From Candidatus Obscuribacterales bacterium (GTDB lineage: Bacteria > Cyanobacteriota > Vampirovibrionia > Obscuribacterales > Obscuribacteraceae), in NCBI GenBank assembly GCA_019752635.1, contig JAIELX010000019.1, positions 1 through 64,000 on the forward strand: DNA of 64,000 nt, written 5' to 3'. This document shows, piece by piece, positions 37,247 through 46,130 of the stretch. The stretch's first letter is position 1. Each line of letters starts with the position of its first letter. The translations under genes were made by a program, and so were the position numbers. The notes beneath the pieces are model-generated. The model saw nothing but the letters and a program-made list of their open reading frames with translations, was not told the DNA's origin and ran no database searches.

Positions 37247-37900
37247 TCAGCTCCTGCTGGCTGGCACCTTAATCCTCGACCTATCTGCTTTTGTCGGCTT
37301 CTTCGCCGAACGCAATGCGCCGTCTACATGCCATAGCGCGTCAGAGACCTTTTTCTTGTCTGCATCAGGTAACTTTGCCGCCTGCTCCAACACTCGCTTC
37401 GCCTCATCGAAGCGTTTGGTGTTAAAAAGTAGGTTGCCCAAGTGGAGTGAGGCGTTGAAGTTTTTGGATTGGAGAACTAGCGCCTTGCGAAAATTCTTTT
37501 CCGCCAAGGACACAAGACCAAGCTTTTCGTTAACGAGCCCCAGTTTGTTGTAGGCTTCAACAAATTTCGGGTCCAGCTCGATAGCCTTCTCATACTGAGC
37601 ACCGGCGTTGCTATAGTCACTAGCCTCGTAGAGATAGTCTCCAAGTTGTTGATAAAGCGCGCTGTCGTAGGCATAGAGAGAAACGGCCCGCTGCATTTTC
37701 GCAATGGCATGGTCGACTCGCTTGTTCTCGAACTGCACAGCAGCTTCCGAACTAAATCGCACAGCCTTCGTCCACTCCAGCCGCGAACCTCGCCCTGGAA
37801 AGACAGGCGGCAAATTGTCCGCTATTACGGATTGTCGAAAGAAGGGCAGACCAAACAGCGCAAGGGACAGCGTTAGTCTTACTACATCAGTACGTCGCAT
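37247..37900 (-). CDS. secreted TPR protein (paralogue of 36310 gene)
   Basis: The 217-residue product overlaps the end of the bestrophin gene by 19 bases and starts at an ATG with a weak ribosome binding site. It has a signal peptide (about 1-27) and three or four TPR units (about 60-190). The start of the mature part, FPGRGSRLEWTKAV, is shared with the next gene. After it comes a 259-base gap without a gene, holding a GCCCT-TTGAC-AGGGC dyad near 37010-37024 shortly before the next gene's ribosome binding site. Confidence 0.83.
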   Translation of the reverse strand: MRRTDVVRLTLSLALFGLPFFRQSVIADNLPPVFPGRGSRLEWTKAVRFSSEAAVQFENKRVDHAIAKMQRAVSLYAYDSALYQQLGDYLYEASDYSNAGAQYEKAIELDPKFVEAYNKLGLVNEKLGLVSLAEKNFRKALVLQSKNFNASLHLGNLLFNTKRFDEAKRVLEQAAKLPDADKKKVSDALWHVDGALRSAKKPTKADRSRIKVPASRS

Positions 37901-38886
37901 TCTGCTTTCAATGGTTCAGGTAGGTCAGTCTCGCCGAGCATCTCCAGTAAATCGATCTCGATATTGGTACAAATAGCACTCATCGGAACATCATTGATTC
38001 CATTCTCGAATGGATTTTCGCTGGTATCGCCCACTTTCTCCATGGTATCAAACACCCACGCAATCAGCACGGAAAACGGAATCGTCAACCATTCGTGCCC
38101 GCCATCCAGCTTTGAGAACTCGCCAATAAGGCCGAACGGTACTAGACAAACGAAGATGTTTACAAACACCTCACTAAAAAATGCATACTGCCTGGGGAAC
38201 GGAAATGTTTTGATTCGCTCCGCTTTACCCTGCTGACTATAGAGGTCTGTGCATAAGCGCATTAGATCGGAGTGTTCATATGCATCAATCACACCCTGGC
38301 GTTTGAGGTTTGTTAGCGCAGCCATTTGACGATGAAGCAGTTCTTTGGCAACGTTTCGCACTGCCATTAACGAACCAGCTTCTTCTTCAGAAACATATTT
38401 GTTTAAACACTCACGCGCCTGCAATTCAAACGGTCGTTGCGCAAAGCAGTCTCTGGCAAGCTGCGTATAAATATGAGTTTCCCACATGTTGCGTTTTCGC
38501 AATTGCAGTCTCAACAAATTGACAAATGCAATCTGCCTCATCACGCAAGTACGCACCGCACTCAATTGAGCAGCAGTGAGGTCCTTGCCTCGCTCACAAC
38601 GAGTAACAGACAGAAGGTAGGAAGCGGAAGAACGGCTCAAGTTGACGATTTCGCCCCAAATCTTGCGCCCTTCCCACAAGCGATCGTAAGAAGAGTTGTT
38701 CTTGAATCCCACATAGAACGCCACGGCAGTACCAACGGTGGCAATGGGCAAGAACGGAATCTCAATGAACTTTATGCCGTTCAGGTGCAACATGACCACG
38801 GCAACACTGAGAAGCGTCGAGAACAATACTGTGCGCCAGGAGAAATAAATTATGAATGCTGGTTTGAGTTTTCGATTGATAAACAT
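37882..38886 (-). CDS. bestrophin-like anion channel
   Basis: This 334-residue membrane protein belongs to the bestrophin / UPF0187 (YneE-type) family, which forms pentameric chloride or anion channels in the inner membrane. Diagnostic segments are GFKNNSSYDRLWEGRKIWGE (about 60-79), FPFPRQYAFFSEVFVN in the middle, and the acidic ENPFENGINDVPMSAICTNI near the C-terminus. The length is normal for the family. Its end overlaps the TPR gene at 37900, and it lies 86 bases after the short kinase gene, so a kinase-channel-TPR unit is likely. Confidence 0.85.
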   Translation of the reverse strand: MFINRKLKPAFIIYFSWRTVLFSTLLSVAVVMLHLNGIKFIEIPFLPIATVGTAVAFYVGFKNNSSYDRLWEGRKIWGEIVNLSRSSASYLLSVTRCERGKDLTAAQLSAVRTCVMRQIAFVNLLRLQLRKRNMWETHIYTQLARDCFAQRPFELQARECLNKYVSEEEAGSLMAVRNVAKELLHRQMAALTNLKRQGVIDAYEHSDLMRLCTDLYSQQGKAERIKTFPFPRQYAFFSEVFVNIFVCLVPFGLIGEFSKLDGGHEWLTIPFSVLIAWVFDTMEKVGDTSENPFENGINDVPMSAICTNIEIDLLEMLGETDLPEPLKAECDVLM

Positions 38887-38972
38887 GAGGCTTCAATCTT
38901 AACACCGCAACGACGCATCAGTTCTCTTTGAGCAACTTTAATACTGCCAAGTATCGTTTTCTCTGCGCCGCG

Positions 38973-40259
38973 TCAATCGGTACCTGAGGCAAGCGCGATT
39001 CGAATCATCTTCGACAACAAAGCCAAAGCGTCATCTTCTCGACCGTGATAGAGGTCGTACTCGACTAGACGCAAGAGATTCAGGTAGAGAAGTTCGGCTG
39101 GACCACTGGCATCCTGCCCCAGTCGAGTGGCCTGATCGAATCGACGCTCGGTCCGCTGCACGTCCCGAGCCAGTTCCGCGAAGCTAGCAGTTGAGATCGG
39201 ACTGGCATCGGGTTGAGGAGCGACCTCCACCGGACGCGCAGGCCTGAGGTCCGGAGGGTTTATATAACCACGCGAATCAAGCATCTGATAGATGCCCAAA
39301 ACCGTCAACAATAACGCCAGGAGTACAAATGGCGCCAGGCGCGATCTCCGCAATTTTTTGCGGGTCGGAGGGTCCAATACCTCGCCTCCACCAGCGCGAA
39401 CTAGCCTAATGGCTTGCAGAAAGAGCGACATGGATTGATACCGATTCTCCGGCAATTTCTCCATTGCCTTCCCAATCAGCGCATCAACTCCGGGAGGTAA
39501 ATCGCGCACTTTTTCCGATGCAAGAATCGGATGGTCATTTGCTTGCATATACAAGATGCCAACAGCGCTGTCTGCGTTAAACGGTGGTGCACCAGTTAAA
39601 AGCTCATACAATAAACATCCTGCGGAATAGATGTCGGAGCGCGCATCAACGACGCGGCCGGTGCTCTGTTCCGGGCTCATGTAGTGAACGCTGCCAACTA
39701 GGTTTCCGGTTTGCGTCAGGTGCTGACTTTGCGCATCGGGCGTTCTGCAAAATTTCGCCAAACCGAAATCTAGAACTTTGATCACATCGCGTTCCGTATT
39801 CGCGATCAACATGATGTTATTCGGTTTGAGATCGCGATGCACTATGTTCAAATTGTGCGCCGAAGCCAACGATTCGCAAAGCTGCTCTACTATGTTTAAG
39901 GCTCTATCGGGCGCCAGTCGTTGTTGTTCATCGAGGACGCTTCGCAAGGAGGTGCCTTGTAAGTACTCCATCGCGATGAAGGGAAAGGACACACCAGGCT
40001 CCGGGTTCCAGAGACCGAAACGATAAAATGTGAGGATGCCCGGGTGAGAGAGTCGGGACAATATCCGCCCTTCTCGTTCGAAGCGCGAGAAGCTATCTTC
40101 GTCTGCAATGAGCCCCGATTGCAGAAACTTGATAGCCACTTTTCGGTCAACAGAGGATTCAGTCGCAAGATAGACAGTTCCCATTCCGCCAACGCCCAAC
40201 AACTCAGCAATCGAATACCGTTCGTCAACAATGGTCCCGGTCTTCAGGTTCTCAATCAC
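38973..40259 (-). CDS. short membrane Ser/Thr protein kinase
   Basis: The GTG start at 40259 has GGGGGAG 7 bases upstream. The 428-residue protein has GVGGMGTV (22-29), K44, HRDLKPNN (141-148), DFG (164-166), SPEQ near 195 and a membrane helix at about 308-327. Only about 100 residues follow the helix, too few for the long TPR arrays of its paralogues. It could bind one short partner or signal through a co-encoded protein. The bestrophin-like channel and two secreted TPR proteins follow on the same strand. Confidence 0.92.
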   Translation of the reverse strand: MIENLKTGTIVDERYSIAELLGVGGMGTVYLATESSVDRKVAIKFLQSGLIADEDSFSRFEREGRILSRLSHPGILTFYRFGLWNPEPGVSFPFIAMEYLQGTSLRSVLDEQQRLAPDRALNIVEQLCESLASAHNLNIVHRDLKPNNIMLIANTERDVIKVLDFGLAKFCRTPDAQSQHLTQTGNLVGSVHYMSPEQSTGRVVDARSDIYSAGCLLYELLTGAPPFNADSAVGILYMQANDHPILASEKVRDLPPGVDALIGKAMEKLPENRYQSMSLFLQAIRLVRAGGGEVLDPPTRKKLRRSRLAPFVLLALLLTVLGIYQMLDSRGYINPPDLRPARPVEVAPQPDASPISTASFAELARDVQRTERRFDQATRLGQDASGPAELLYLNLLRLVEYDLYHGREDDALALLSKMIRIALASGTD

Positions 40260-40515
40260 GAGATGGCTCCCCCGCGATAGTTATTCCCGCAAGAGCCCGT
40301 GTCGAGTCAACGACAAGGTTTCATCGCCCCCAAAGTCCGAGATCTCCCAATTCTTTAGTTAGGGTTAATTCGGTGTACAGGGACGAGAATTGGCTGCATA
40401 ATCACCGCATGTCAAGCGCCGGGTGGGGCGATGACATAGAGAAACAAAGAGTTCGGCAAACGTTACGAACACGGCATCTAGAGCGCGCAGGGCGCTCGCA
40501 GGAGCACCACCAGAC

Positions 40516-41307
40516 ATGGATATTGAGCAGAACCCACTTCCCCTTTCACAACCGCAGCCCCCCAACATTCGAGCCCTGAATGTAAGCGATGCGGCAACCA
40601 GTGAAGCGACAAAACTAAGAAGAACGGTTTTCGACGCGCTAGTCCAAAACTATCCAATCGACGGAAAGTTTTCTCGCCAGGAAAAATTGGCCATCAAGAG
40701 ATTTGGAATTGATGAACAGACACTTCGAATGGAATCGCAACGCCGTCGTGAAAACGAACAGAAACTAGTGCTCGTCTCGCGAACAATCTCTAGAGGATGT
40801 CCCCTCACATCCATTCAGTCAATTTCGTTCGATTACATGCAAGTGCGTATGGTTGACGGGCAAATTGGTTTGCTAGTGAGACCGCTACATCAGAAGGAAA
40901 GAACGCTTCGCCTCCTTCATAGCTACGGAGCTCTGAAGATCTTGCGCCAAAGTATTGCGCTCGGCACCGACACTTACATGCTGCTGGAAGCGAGACAATG
41001 CAGCGACACTGCCACCGCATGTAACACCACCATAAGTGAGGGAGAAACACTGGCTTTTGAACCCGAACTGGTCAATCACGGACTCACAATCTTGTCCGCA
41101 CCATCATGGATGGGATTTAGTTTCTGCCTTGCAGAACAAGCGATAACCACCAGACAATTATTGATCGTCCATGGTGTCGGCTCGCTTCTGCGTAAGATGA
41201 ATGACATTGGCGTCCTCAACCTGCTGGAAGAGCAGGAGTATTTTGCAACGACCTCGCCATATTCAATGATGGCGGTGGTGGCGCTCGCCCCTAACAGCTC
41301 CGCGTAA
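40516..41307 (+). CDS. hypothetical soluble protein
   Basis: This 263-residue product starts at an ATG with GGAG about 12 bases upstream. A helical N-terminal part (about 25-85, with RRTVFDALVQNYPIDGKFSRQEKLAIKRFG) is followed by a region of beta strands and scattered cysteines (residues 160-180). The final third is hydrophobic in places but not membrane-like. No motif is recognised. It stands alone between a minus-strand kinase and the sigma factor gene; the 256-base gap before it shows no clear structure. Confidence 0.6.
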   Translation: MDIEQNPLPLSQPQPPNIRALNVSDAATSEATKLRRTVFDALVQNYPIDGKFSRQEKLAIKRFGIDEQTLRMESQRRRENEQKLVLVSRTISRGCPLTSIQSISFDYMQVRMVDGQIGLLVRPLHQKERTLRLLHSYGALKILRQSIALGTDTYMLLEARQCSDTATACNTTISEGETLAFEPELVNHGLTILSAPSWMGFSFCLAEQAITTRQLLIVHGVGSLLRKMNDIGVLNLLEEQEYFATTSPYSMMAVVALAPNSSA

Positions 41308-41456
41308 GGACAAAAATCCACTAGATTCAAGGTTCCATTAGTCGCAGCCGATGCATCTAAACGCAGAAGTTTGATGCTCAGACGCGACAACGCTTGTCTT
41401 CGAGTAGGTAGTCTGCGGCAGCCGCGATTCATGGTCTGGACTCATGTTCTAAACTC

Positions 41457-41474
41457 ATCCCTCGTCCGAGGGAT
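41457..41474. promoter_or_regulatory. perfect dyad upstream of the ECF sigma gene
   Basis: ATCCCTCG (41457-41464) and CGAGGGAT (41467-41474) form a perfect 8-bp dyad around two bases. It lies in the 293-base gene-free gap before the sigma factor, about 125 bases upstream of its start. The short spacer makes it look like a dimeric protein binding site. In RNA it could only form a hairpin with mispaired loop bases. Confidence 0.4.
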
Positions 41475-41600
41475 ACCCGGACAAGGGATTCACACGCGCG
41501 TTGGTACCCGAGGTGATTGATGGCGGAGTTGCTGGATACACACAGGCCTTCGCCCGCGCTAACTTTAGGAGTATCAAGGAACTTAAACGAGGAGAAACCC

Positions 41601-42281
41601 ATGAACGCTCTTCAAAAGGAAACTGCACGTCCGGTACTAACAGCGGTTCCCTCACTGAAGATTGCAAAGCCGTCGAAATTGAGCGGCTATGCACTGCTGG
41701 AAATTGCAGAGCTAGTGGAATTATGCCGTATAAAGGACCAGCGCGCATTCGCTGAAGTAGTCAAACGTCATAACCGTACCATTAATGGATTACTCCGTCG
41801 CCTCGCTCCCGACTGGAACGACACCTCCGACCTCGCTCAAGAAGTATATGTGCGCATGTGGCGCTGTATCGGTCAACTTCAGAATCCTGCTCGGTTCCGC
41901 TCCTGGCTGTATCGCATCGTTATGAATCTGTTCTATGATGAACTTCGCAAGCGCGGCCGCGAACTCCCAACCAGCTCTCTCGATGAGCCTCAGTATGATG
42001 ACGAGCCAGGGGAAAACCCGGGGCGCGACACAGCCGACAAATCGGTTGGCCCCGAAGATCAGTGCATCAACAACGAACTGGAACGCGTCATTCGCAATGC
42101 CATGGAACAGTTGCCGCCGCAATTCCGCGAGGCCATTGAGTTGCGTGAAATCAAAAACTTGTCCTACGAAGAAATCGCCGAATCGACAGGCGTAGGAGTT
42201 GGAACAGTAAAGTCTCGAATCGCTAGAGCTCGAGCTCAAGTGCGCGAGTTAATCGCCCCGTTCGTCAATTCCGACTACTAA
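41601..42281 (+). CDS. ECF-type RNA polymerase sigma factor
   Basis: The ATG at 41601 has AGGAG at 6-base spacing; the longer frame from 41517 is not supported. The 226-residue protein has sigma region 2 (about 45-110, DLAQEVYVRMWRCIGQLQN then SWLYRIVMNLFYDELRKR). A linker follows with an Asp/Glu/Pro-rich stretch (about 118-150). Region 4 (about 165-215) shows LPPQFREAIELREI and the YEEIAESTGVGVGTVKSRI helix-turn-helix. It should direct RNA polymerase to stress-type promoters. No anti-sigma gene is adjacent, which is unusual. Its stop directly abuts the stop of the convergent gene at 42282. Confidence 0.93.
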   Translation: MNALQKETARPVLTAVPSLKIAKPSKLSGYALLEIAELVELCRIKDQRAFAEVVKRHNRTINGLLRRLAPDWNDTSDLAQEVYVRMWRCIGQLQNPARFRSWLYRIVMNLFYDELRKRGRELPTSSLDEPQYDDEPGENPGRDTADKSVGPEDQCINNELERVIRNAMEQLPPQFREAIELREIKNLSYEEIAESTGVGVGTVKSRIARARAQVRELIAPFVNSDY

Positions 42282-42956
42282 TTACGTCTCGTCAGGCTTG
42301 GGTTCCGAAGACTGTTGATTCTGCCTCAACAGGTCTTTTATCTTGTTCATCATTTCCTTCTGTTTTTCCATCTGCTCCGGCGTTAGCTCTTTTGGCTGCA
42401 TCATTTTTTGCTTCGCGAACTGCTTTCCGAGCTCCATCAGTGGCGGGAGAAAACGTGCGACCGTCAACTCGAAAGCTTCAGACAACATGTCCGGTGTTTG
42501 CTTGATTATCTTTTGTCCCGTGGGAGTTTTCAAAAACTTGAGCACGTTTTTCAAGTCCTGATTATCTAAATGGTCGGTAAGGACTTTTGAAGTAGTAGAA
42601 GCACAAAACTCGTCAAGATTCAGACGTGCCGTCCATGCGCTATCCACGCCCGGAACATGCTCATGCACCGGCTTATCGGATCGGAGGCCTGCCAGAATTT
42701 TGGCTTTGGCGTCGGGAGGTATCTGCCCTTTCGCTTCCAATTCCGTAAGTATGGATTCCACCCGCGCGTTGCGCACTTTCTTCTGTTCTTGCTTCTCTTC
42801 TTCAGTCAGCTTGGCGGCTTTAACCGTATTCACTATCTCGGTAACAAGTGCATCGGAACTGTCCTTACTGGAAACCTTGCTGTCACTAGTCTCCTTCGCC
42901 ATGACCGGCGAGGACAAAGCTAACGTACAAAGAAGACTAACTGTTACCAAACGCAT
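42282..42956 (-). CDS. secreted DUF2059-type protein
   Basis: The ATG at 42956 has GGAG 9 bases upstream. The 224-residue product has a signal peptide (about 1-20, ending PVMA). A helical domain follows, containing the DUF2059 hallmark LKFLKTPTGQKIIKQTPDML (about 140-160). The C-terminus is a Lys/Met/Gln-rich helix. Members are periplasmic proteins of unknown function. It converges on the sigma factor with no spacer, so the two transcripts must overlap at their 3' ends. Confidence 0.78.
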   Translation of the reverse strand: MRLVTVSLLCTLALSSPVMAKETSDSKVSSKDSSDALVTEIVNTVKAAKLTEEEKQEQKKVRNARVESILTELEAKGQIPPDAKAKILAGLRSDKPVHEHVPGVDSAWTARLNLDEFCASTTSKVLTDHLDNQDLKNVLKFLKTPTGQKIIKQTPDMLSEAFELTVARFLPPLMELGKQFAKQKMMQPKELTPEQMEKQKEMMNKIKDLLRQNQQSSEPKPDET

Positions 42957-43068
42957 TAGCGATACTCCATTGAGACCCGCCCTAGTATATATCCATCCAG
43001 CCACCCCACCAGGTAAGGCAAAAGGATAAGACTTGCAAAGAGTCGGCAGCGGCTCCCGAGGTCAGGGA

Positions 43069-44676
43069 CTAGTGCGGCGCAACTAATTCACGTTCAGAGG
43101 AGGAATCAGAGGAGGAGGAGGAGAATGCGGACAAAGTACGTTGCCTGCGAGTCTTATACTTAAACGCAGCCTGAATTTCGCCCCAATCAATAACCAACGT
43201 TCCACCAGTAGATTCATGCTGATCTTTCCAATCCATTAAGAGTTCAAGACATGCATGATCAAGATAGTCCAGGCGCTCAAGGCAAACATGCAAGTCGCAA
43301 TCGGGCGGTAGAGATTCGAGCGTGCCGGCCAGCTTTGGAAGACTGATGAATGTAGCCGATCCCGTTAACCGCAGAGAGACTTTGTTAGGCGGCTCCTTAA
43401 CAACAGCAACATCAAGACGCGACATGCTGTAAATCAGTTTAAGAATTGAGAGCGCAACGCCAAGCATCACACCAGTCAGAAGATCCGTGCTAATGATGCA
43501 CACTACGGTTGCAGCATAGATACCCACCAGTTTCTTGCCGTAGCCCCACAGCTTGCGCACACCGGTCATGTCGATCAATTTCGCGCCGGTAACAACGAGC
43601 AGCGCGGCGAGACAGCTCACCGGCACCATCTTCAATACCGAAGGAAAGAAACTTACAAACAACAGTATCCAAATTCCGTGAAAAATCGCAGACATTCTGG
43701 TGCGCGCTCCTGCGTGCACGTTGACGCTACTGCGAGCGATTACGCCAGTCATCGGCAAGCCACCGACCAGCCCGCATACAGCATTTCCAACACCTTGGGC
43801 AATCAGCTCACGATCATATTTACAGCGCGGACCTTTATGCAAGCGATCAACAGCATTAGCAGATAGCAACGTTTCTGCGCTCGCAATCAAGGCAAAGGCA
43901 AAAATGTTTTCCAAAAGCGGTCCAACGCCAATTTTCGAGATAGCTGAAAAGTCGGGCAAACTCAGAGAAGCAAAAATATTTGTCGGCACGTTGACATAGT
44001 GAACAGGACTACTGGTGGCAACGGCATAGGCGGTGACGGCAACTATCGCTACAAGTGGTGCAGGAATTACATGCAGCGTCTTCGGCACGACCTTCTTCCA
44101 TGCCAGCATGATCGCTATAGTCGCCAAGCCCAGCAGACCGGCAATGAAAGACGAATGCTCATCGGCTCCGGCACCCTCGCGCGCATGTTCGACGAATGCA
44201 CTCAGGGCTGCAGGCATCGCAGCGATACTCGCGAAGCCGCTCGATTTCGGCGAGTGGCCGAGCATTACCAGGAACTGTCCGACAATGATCAGCAATCCAA
44301 TGCCGGACAACATCCCGTTGACGACCGCCGGGGATACAGCGCGAAACATCTGGCCGACTCGCATGACTCCGCCAATGACTTGAAGCAGCCCCGCACCGAT
44401 CAGGACGAGGCCCAATGAGGCCAGCCCATGGCTTTGAATGTACTCCAACACCAATACACTCAGCCCTGCGGCAGGTCCACTCACCTGAAAGGAAGATCCG
44501 GACAAAATCCCTACGAGAATCCCGCCAACAATTCCGGTGATCAAACCTGCTTCGACGGGAGCTCCGGACGCGAGCGAGATACCCATGCATAACGGCAGAG
44601 CGGTGAGAAAAACAACGACGGAAGACAAGAAGTCTTTAGCTACAGTATTGCTGCTGCGAACATTTGAGTTGGTCAT
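43069..44676 (-). CDS. SulP-family anion transporter with STAS domain
   Basis: I start at the ATG at 44676 (AGGG upstream); the open frame to 44841 is leader. The 535-residue protein has the SulP membrane core (about 15-410; SFQVSGPAAGLSVLVLEY, then NAVCGLVGGLPMTGVIARSS and the ARTRMSAIFHGIW region). A C-terminal STAS domain follows (about 430-515, with FISLPKLAGTLESLP and RLDYLDHACLELL). SulP proteins move sulfate, bicarbonate or other anions with protons or sodium; the substrate cannot be told from sequence. The end carries a Ser-rich acidic tail. No carbonic anhydrase is next to it. Confidence 0.88.
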   Translation of the reverse strand: MTNSNVRSSNTVAKDFLSSVVVFLTALPLCMGISLASGAPVEAGLITGIVGGILVGILSGSSFQVSGPAAGLSVLVLEYIQSHGLASLGLVLIGAGLLQVIGGVMRVGQMFRAVSPAVVNGMLSGIGLLIIVGQFLVMLGHSPKSSGFASIAAMPAALSAFVEHAREGAGADEHSSFIAGLLGLATIAIMLAWKKVVPKTLHVIPAPLVAIVAVTAYAVATSSPVHYVNVPTNIFASLSLPDFSAISKIGVGPLLENIFAFALIASAETLLSANAVDRLHKGPRCKYDRELIAQGVGNAVCGLVGGLPMTGVIARSSVNVHAGARTRMSAIFHGIWILLFVSFFPSVLKMVPVSCLAALLVVTGAKLIDMTGVRKLWGYGKKLVGIYAATVVCIISTDLLTGVMLGVALSILKLIYSMSRLDVAVVKEPPNKVSLRLTGSATFISLPKLAGTLESLPPDCDLHVCLERLDYLDHACLELLMDWKDQHESTGGTLVIDWGEIQAAFKYKTRRQRTLSAFSSSSSDSSSERELVAPH

Positions 44677-44713
44677 TGGGGCGGCCCTTATGCTGAAAGG
44701 TCGTGCCAAAACA

Positions 44714-44769
44714 GCCGCATTTCTGCGGCGGGTTGCCCTTTGCCGCGACCGTTCCAAATTGGTACGGTC
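44714..44769 (-). promoter_or_regulatory. dyad and GNRA hairpin in the SulP leader
   Basis: Read on the minus strand, 44729-44714 forms GCCGCA-GAAA-TGCGGC, a perfect stem with a GAAA tetraloop. Just upstream, 44769-44747 is a 23-base near-perfect dyad (11-bp arms GACCGTTCCAA / TTGGTACGGTC with one mismatch around a central base). The first suggests a folded RNA leader, the second an operator. Both lie within 95 bases of the transporter start. Confidence 0.4.
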
Positions 44770-45426
44770 GGTGCAAAAACGCGCGCTCAAATCTGTCGGC
44801 TCAATTGGCTGACTGGCTCGGCGGCTTCTGGTATCGGTCAATAAGATAACACGCGACGCTCACACTTGGCAAGCTAACAAAAGTTCACGTTTCAGTCGGG
44901 AAACTCTTCTCGTCAATCACGCGTCTTGTTAAAACCTTCTTGATCCTATCCGCTCTACAACAGTTTTGGCTTTCACCAAACTGTCGACTTCGCATAATCC
45001 ACTGTCAGACCAATCACAATGAGCACCTGAATTTGCCTCGAACTGAGAGTGCTTGCGCTTGAAGTTGCTGCGTCAGGAATAATACGTTGTCTGATGAATC
45101 CCGGGGGAAAATAAGCGCGCATCGTTGATCGCGGGCGTAAGAGACCTCTTACTATTTACGGTCAATCTGGCGCAACCAAAATTGTCTCACCATCTGTGTA
45201 TTAGAAAAGGGTGGCCGGAAGATCTCGTTCATTCGGAGTGGATCATACACCGGTGGTGCCAGCGCTCCGTTATTATTGCGGTATGGGGAAAAGCAAAATC
45301 GGACTTACTGGCGATACCAGAATCTGCGACCAACTGGAGCAGCCGATATCCTGATCAACGATGTATTGAAACTATGTTCCGGCCATTCCAACAGCCGAAA
45401 AAGTGGTCGAGTCATTTACTGCTGGA
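44770..45426. other. long gene-poor region
   Basis: About 650 bases between the SulP leader and the next plus-strand gene hold no convincing gene. A Trp-rich frame at 45125-45430 is open but has atypical composition and overlaps the next gene. I saw no inverted repeat, RNA gene or mobile-element end. It must carry the promoters of the divergent genes on either side. Confidence 0.5.
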
Positions 45427-46059
45427 ATGAGTGAGGCGTTTGTGAAACGGGGCGTTTCCAAAACATACCCGCAGCCTCAAAATATGTCCTCGGCCGGGTC
45501 TCTGCTGGTAAGCTATACAGTAGGTGGGGAGAAGCGGCCGGTGTCACTTATATGGAACCAATTGCACGAGCTGTTTGATACAGACGACGGTTCACTTCCA
45601 GATATCTTTATCGAGCCGCTCACTGGCGAACAAGTGGTAGAGATTTATCGCAGGACGATGATTCCTGCCAAACTTTACGGTGAACCGAAAGCGTGGAGCA
45701 AACAGACTCAGGAAGATATCCCGCTGCATTCGCTGGACAATCCCGCACAGGCAGTCGTAAATGGACAAATTGAATCCTTCAGGCACGTACTCGAAGATTT
45801 GAAAATCAATAACGTGTTGTTACCGGAGCTCACAGTTTGCGTCGACGCGACATCGGTATCATTCGACTACCGCCCGGGCGATGATTGGGGTCCAAAAGAA
45901 GTAGAACAACTTCTGGCCTTCCTCTGGTACCTTGTCGGTGATATGCCGCAGGCTCAAGTTTTTCATGCGTTCGAAGGATGTTACAACCGCCCGACGGAGG
46001 TCTTTTCACGCGTTTGGACAGACTATACATCTACTCGCGCCGGCCGCCGGATCAAGTAA
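45427..46059 (+). CDS. hypothetical soluble protein
   Basis: The 210-residue product is read from the ATG at 45427; a GTG at 45403 would add eight residues and neither has a strong ribosome binding site. It has no signal or membrane segment. Regular strands and helices (SLIWNQLHELFDTDDG, VVEIYRRTMIPAKL, EVEQLLAFLWYLVGDM) show it is a real folded protein. I recognise no family. It converges with the oxidoreductase gene at 46131. Confidence 0.65.
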   Translation: MSEAFVKRGVSKTYPQPQNMSSAGSLLVSYTVGGEKRPVSLIWNQLHELFDTDDGSLPDIFIEPLTGEQVVEIYRRTMIPAKLYGEPKAWSKQTQEDIPLHSLDNPAQAVVNGQIESFRHVLEDLKINNVLLPELTVCVDATSVSFDYRPGDDWGPKEVEQLLAFLWYLVGDMPQAQVFHAFEGCYNRPTEVFSRVWTDYTSTRAGRRIK

Positions 46060-46130
46060 TTTCGATCATCATCGATATAGATAGCTAGCGGCCGAGATAG
46101 AAGTTTCACGAACCAGATGTGGTGCTACAG

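Noticed and set aside
45125..45430. A 101-residue plus-strand frame before the 45427 gene
   Set aside because: Its composition is unusually rich in Trp, Arg and Cys, no ribosome binding site is seen, and it overlaps the better gene.
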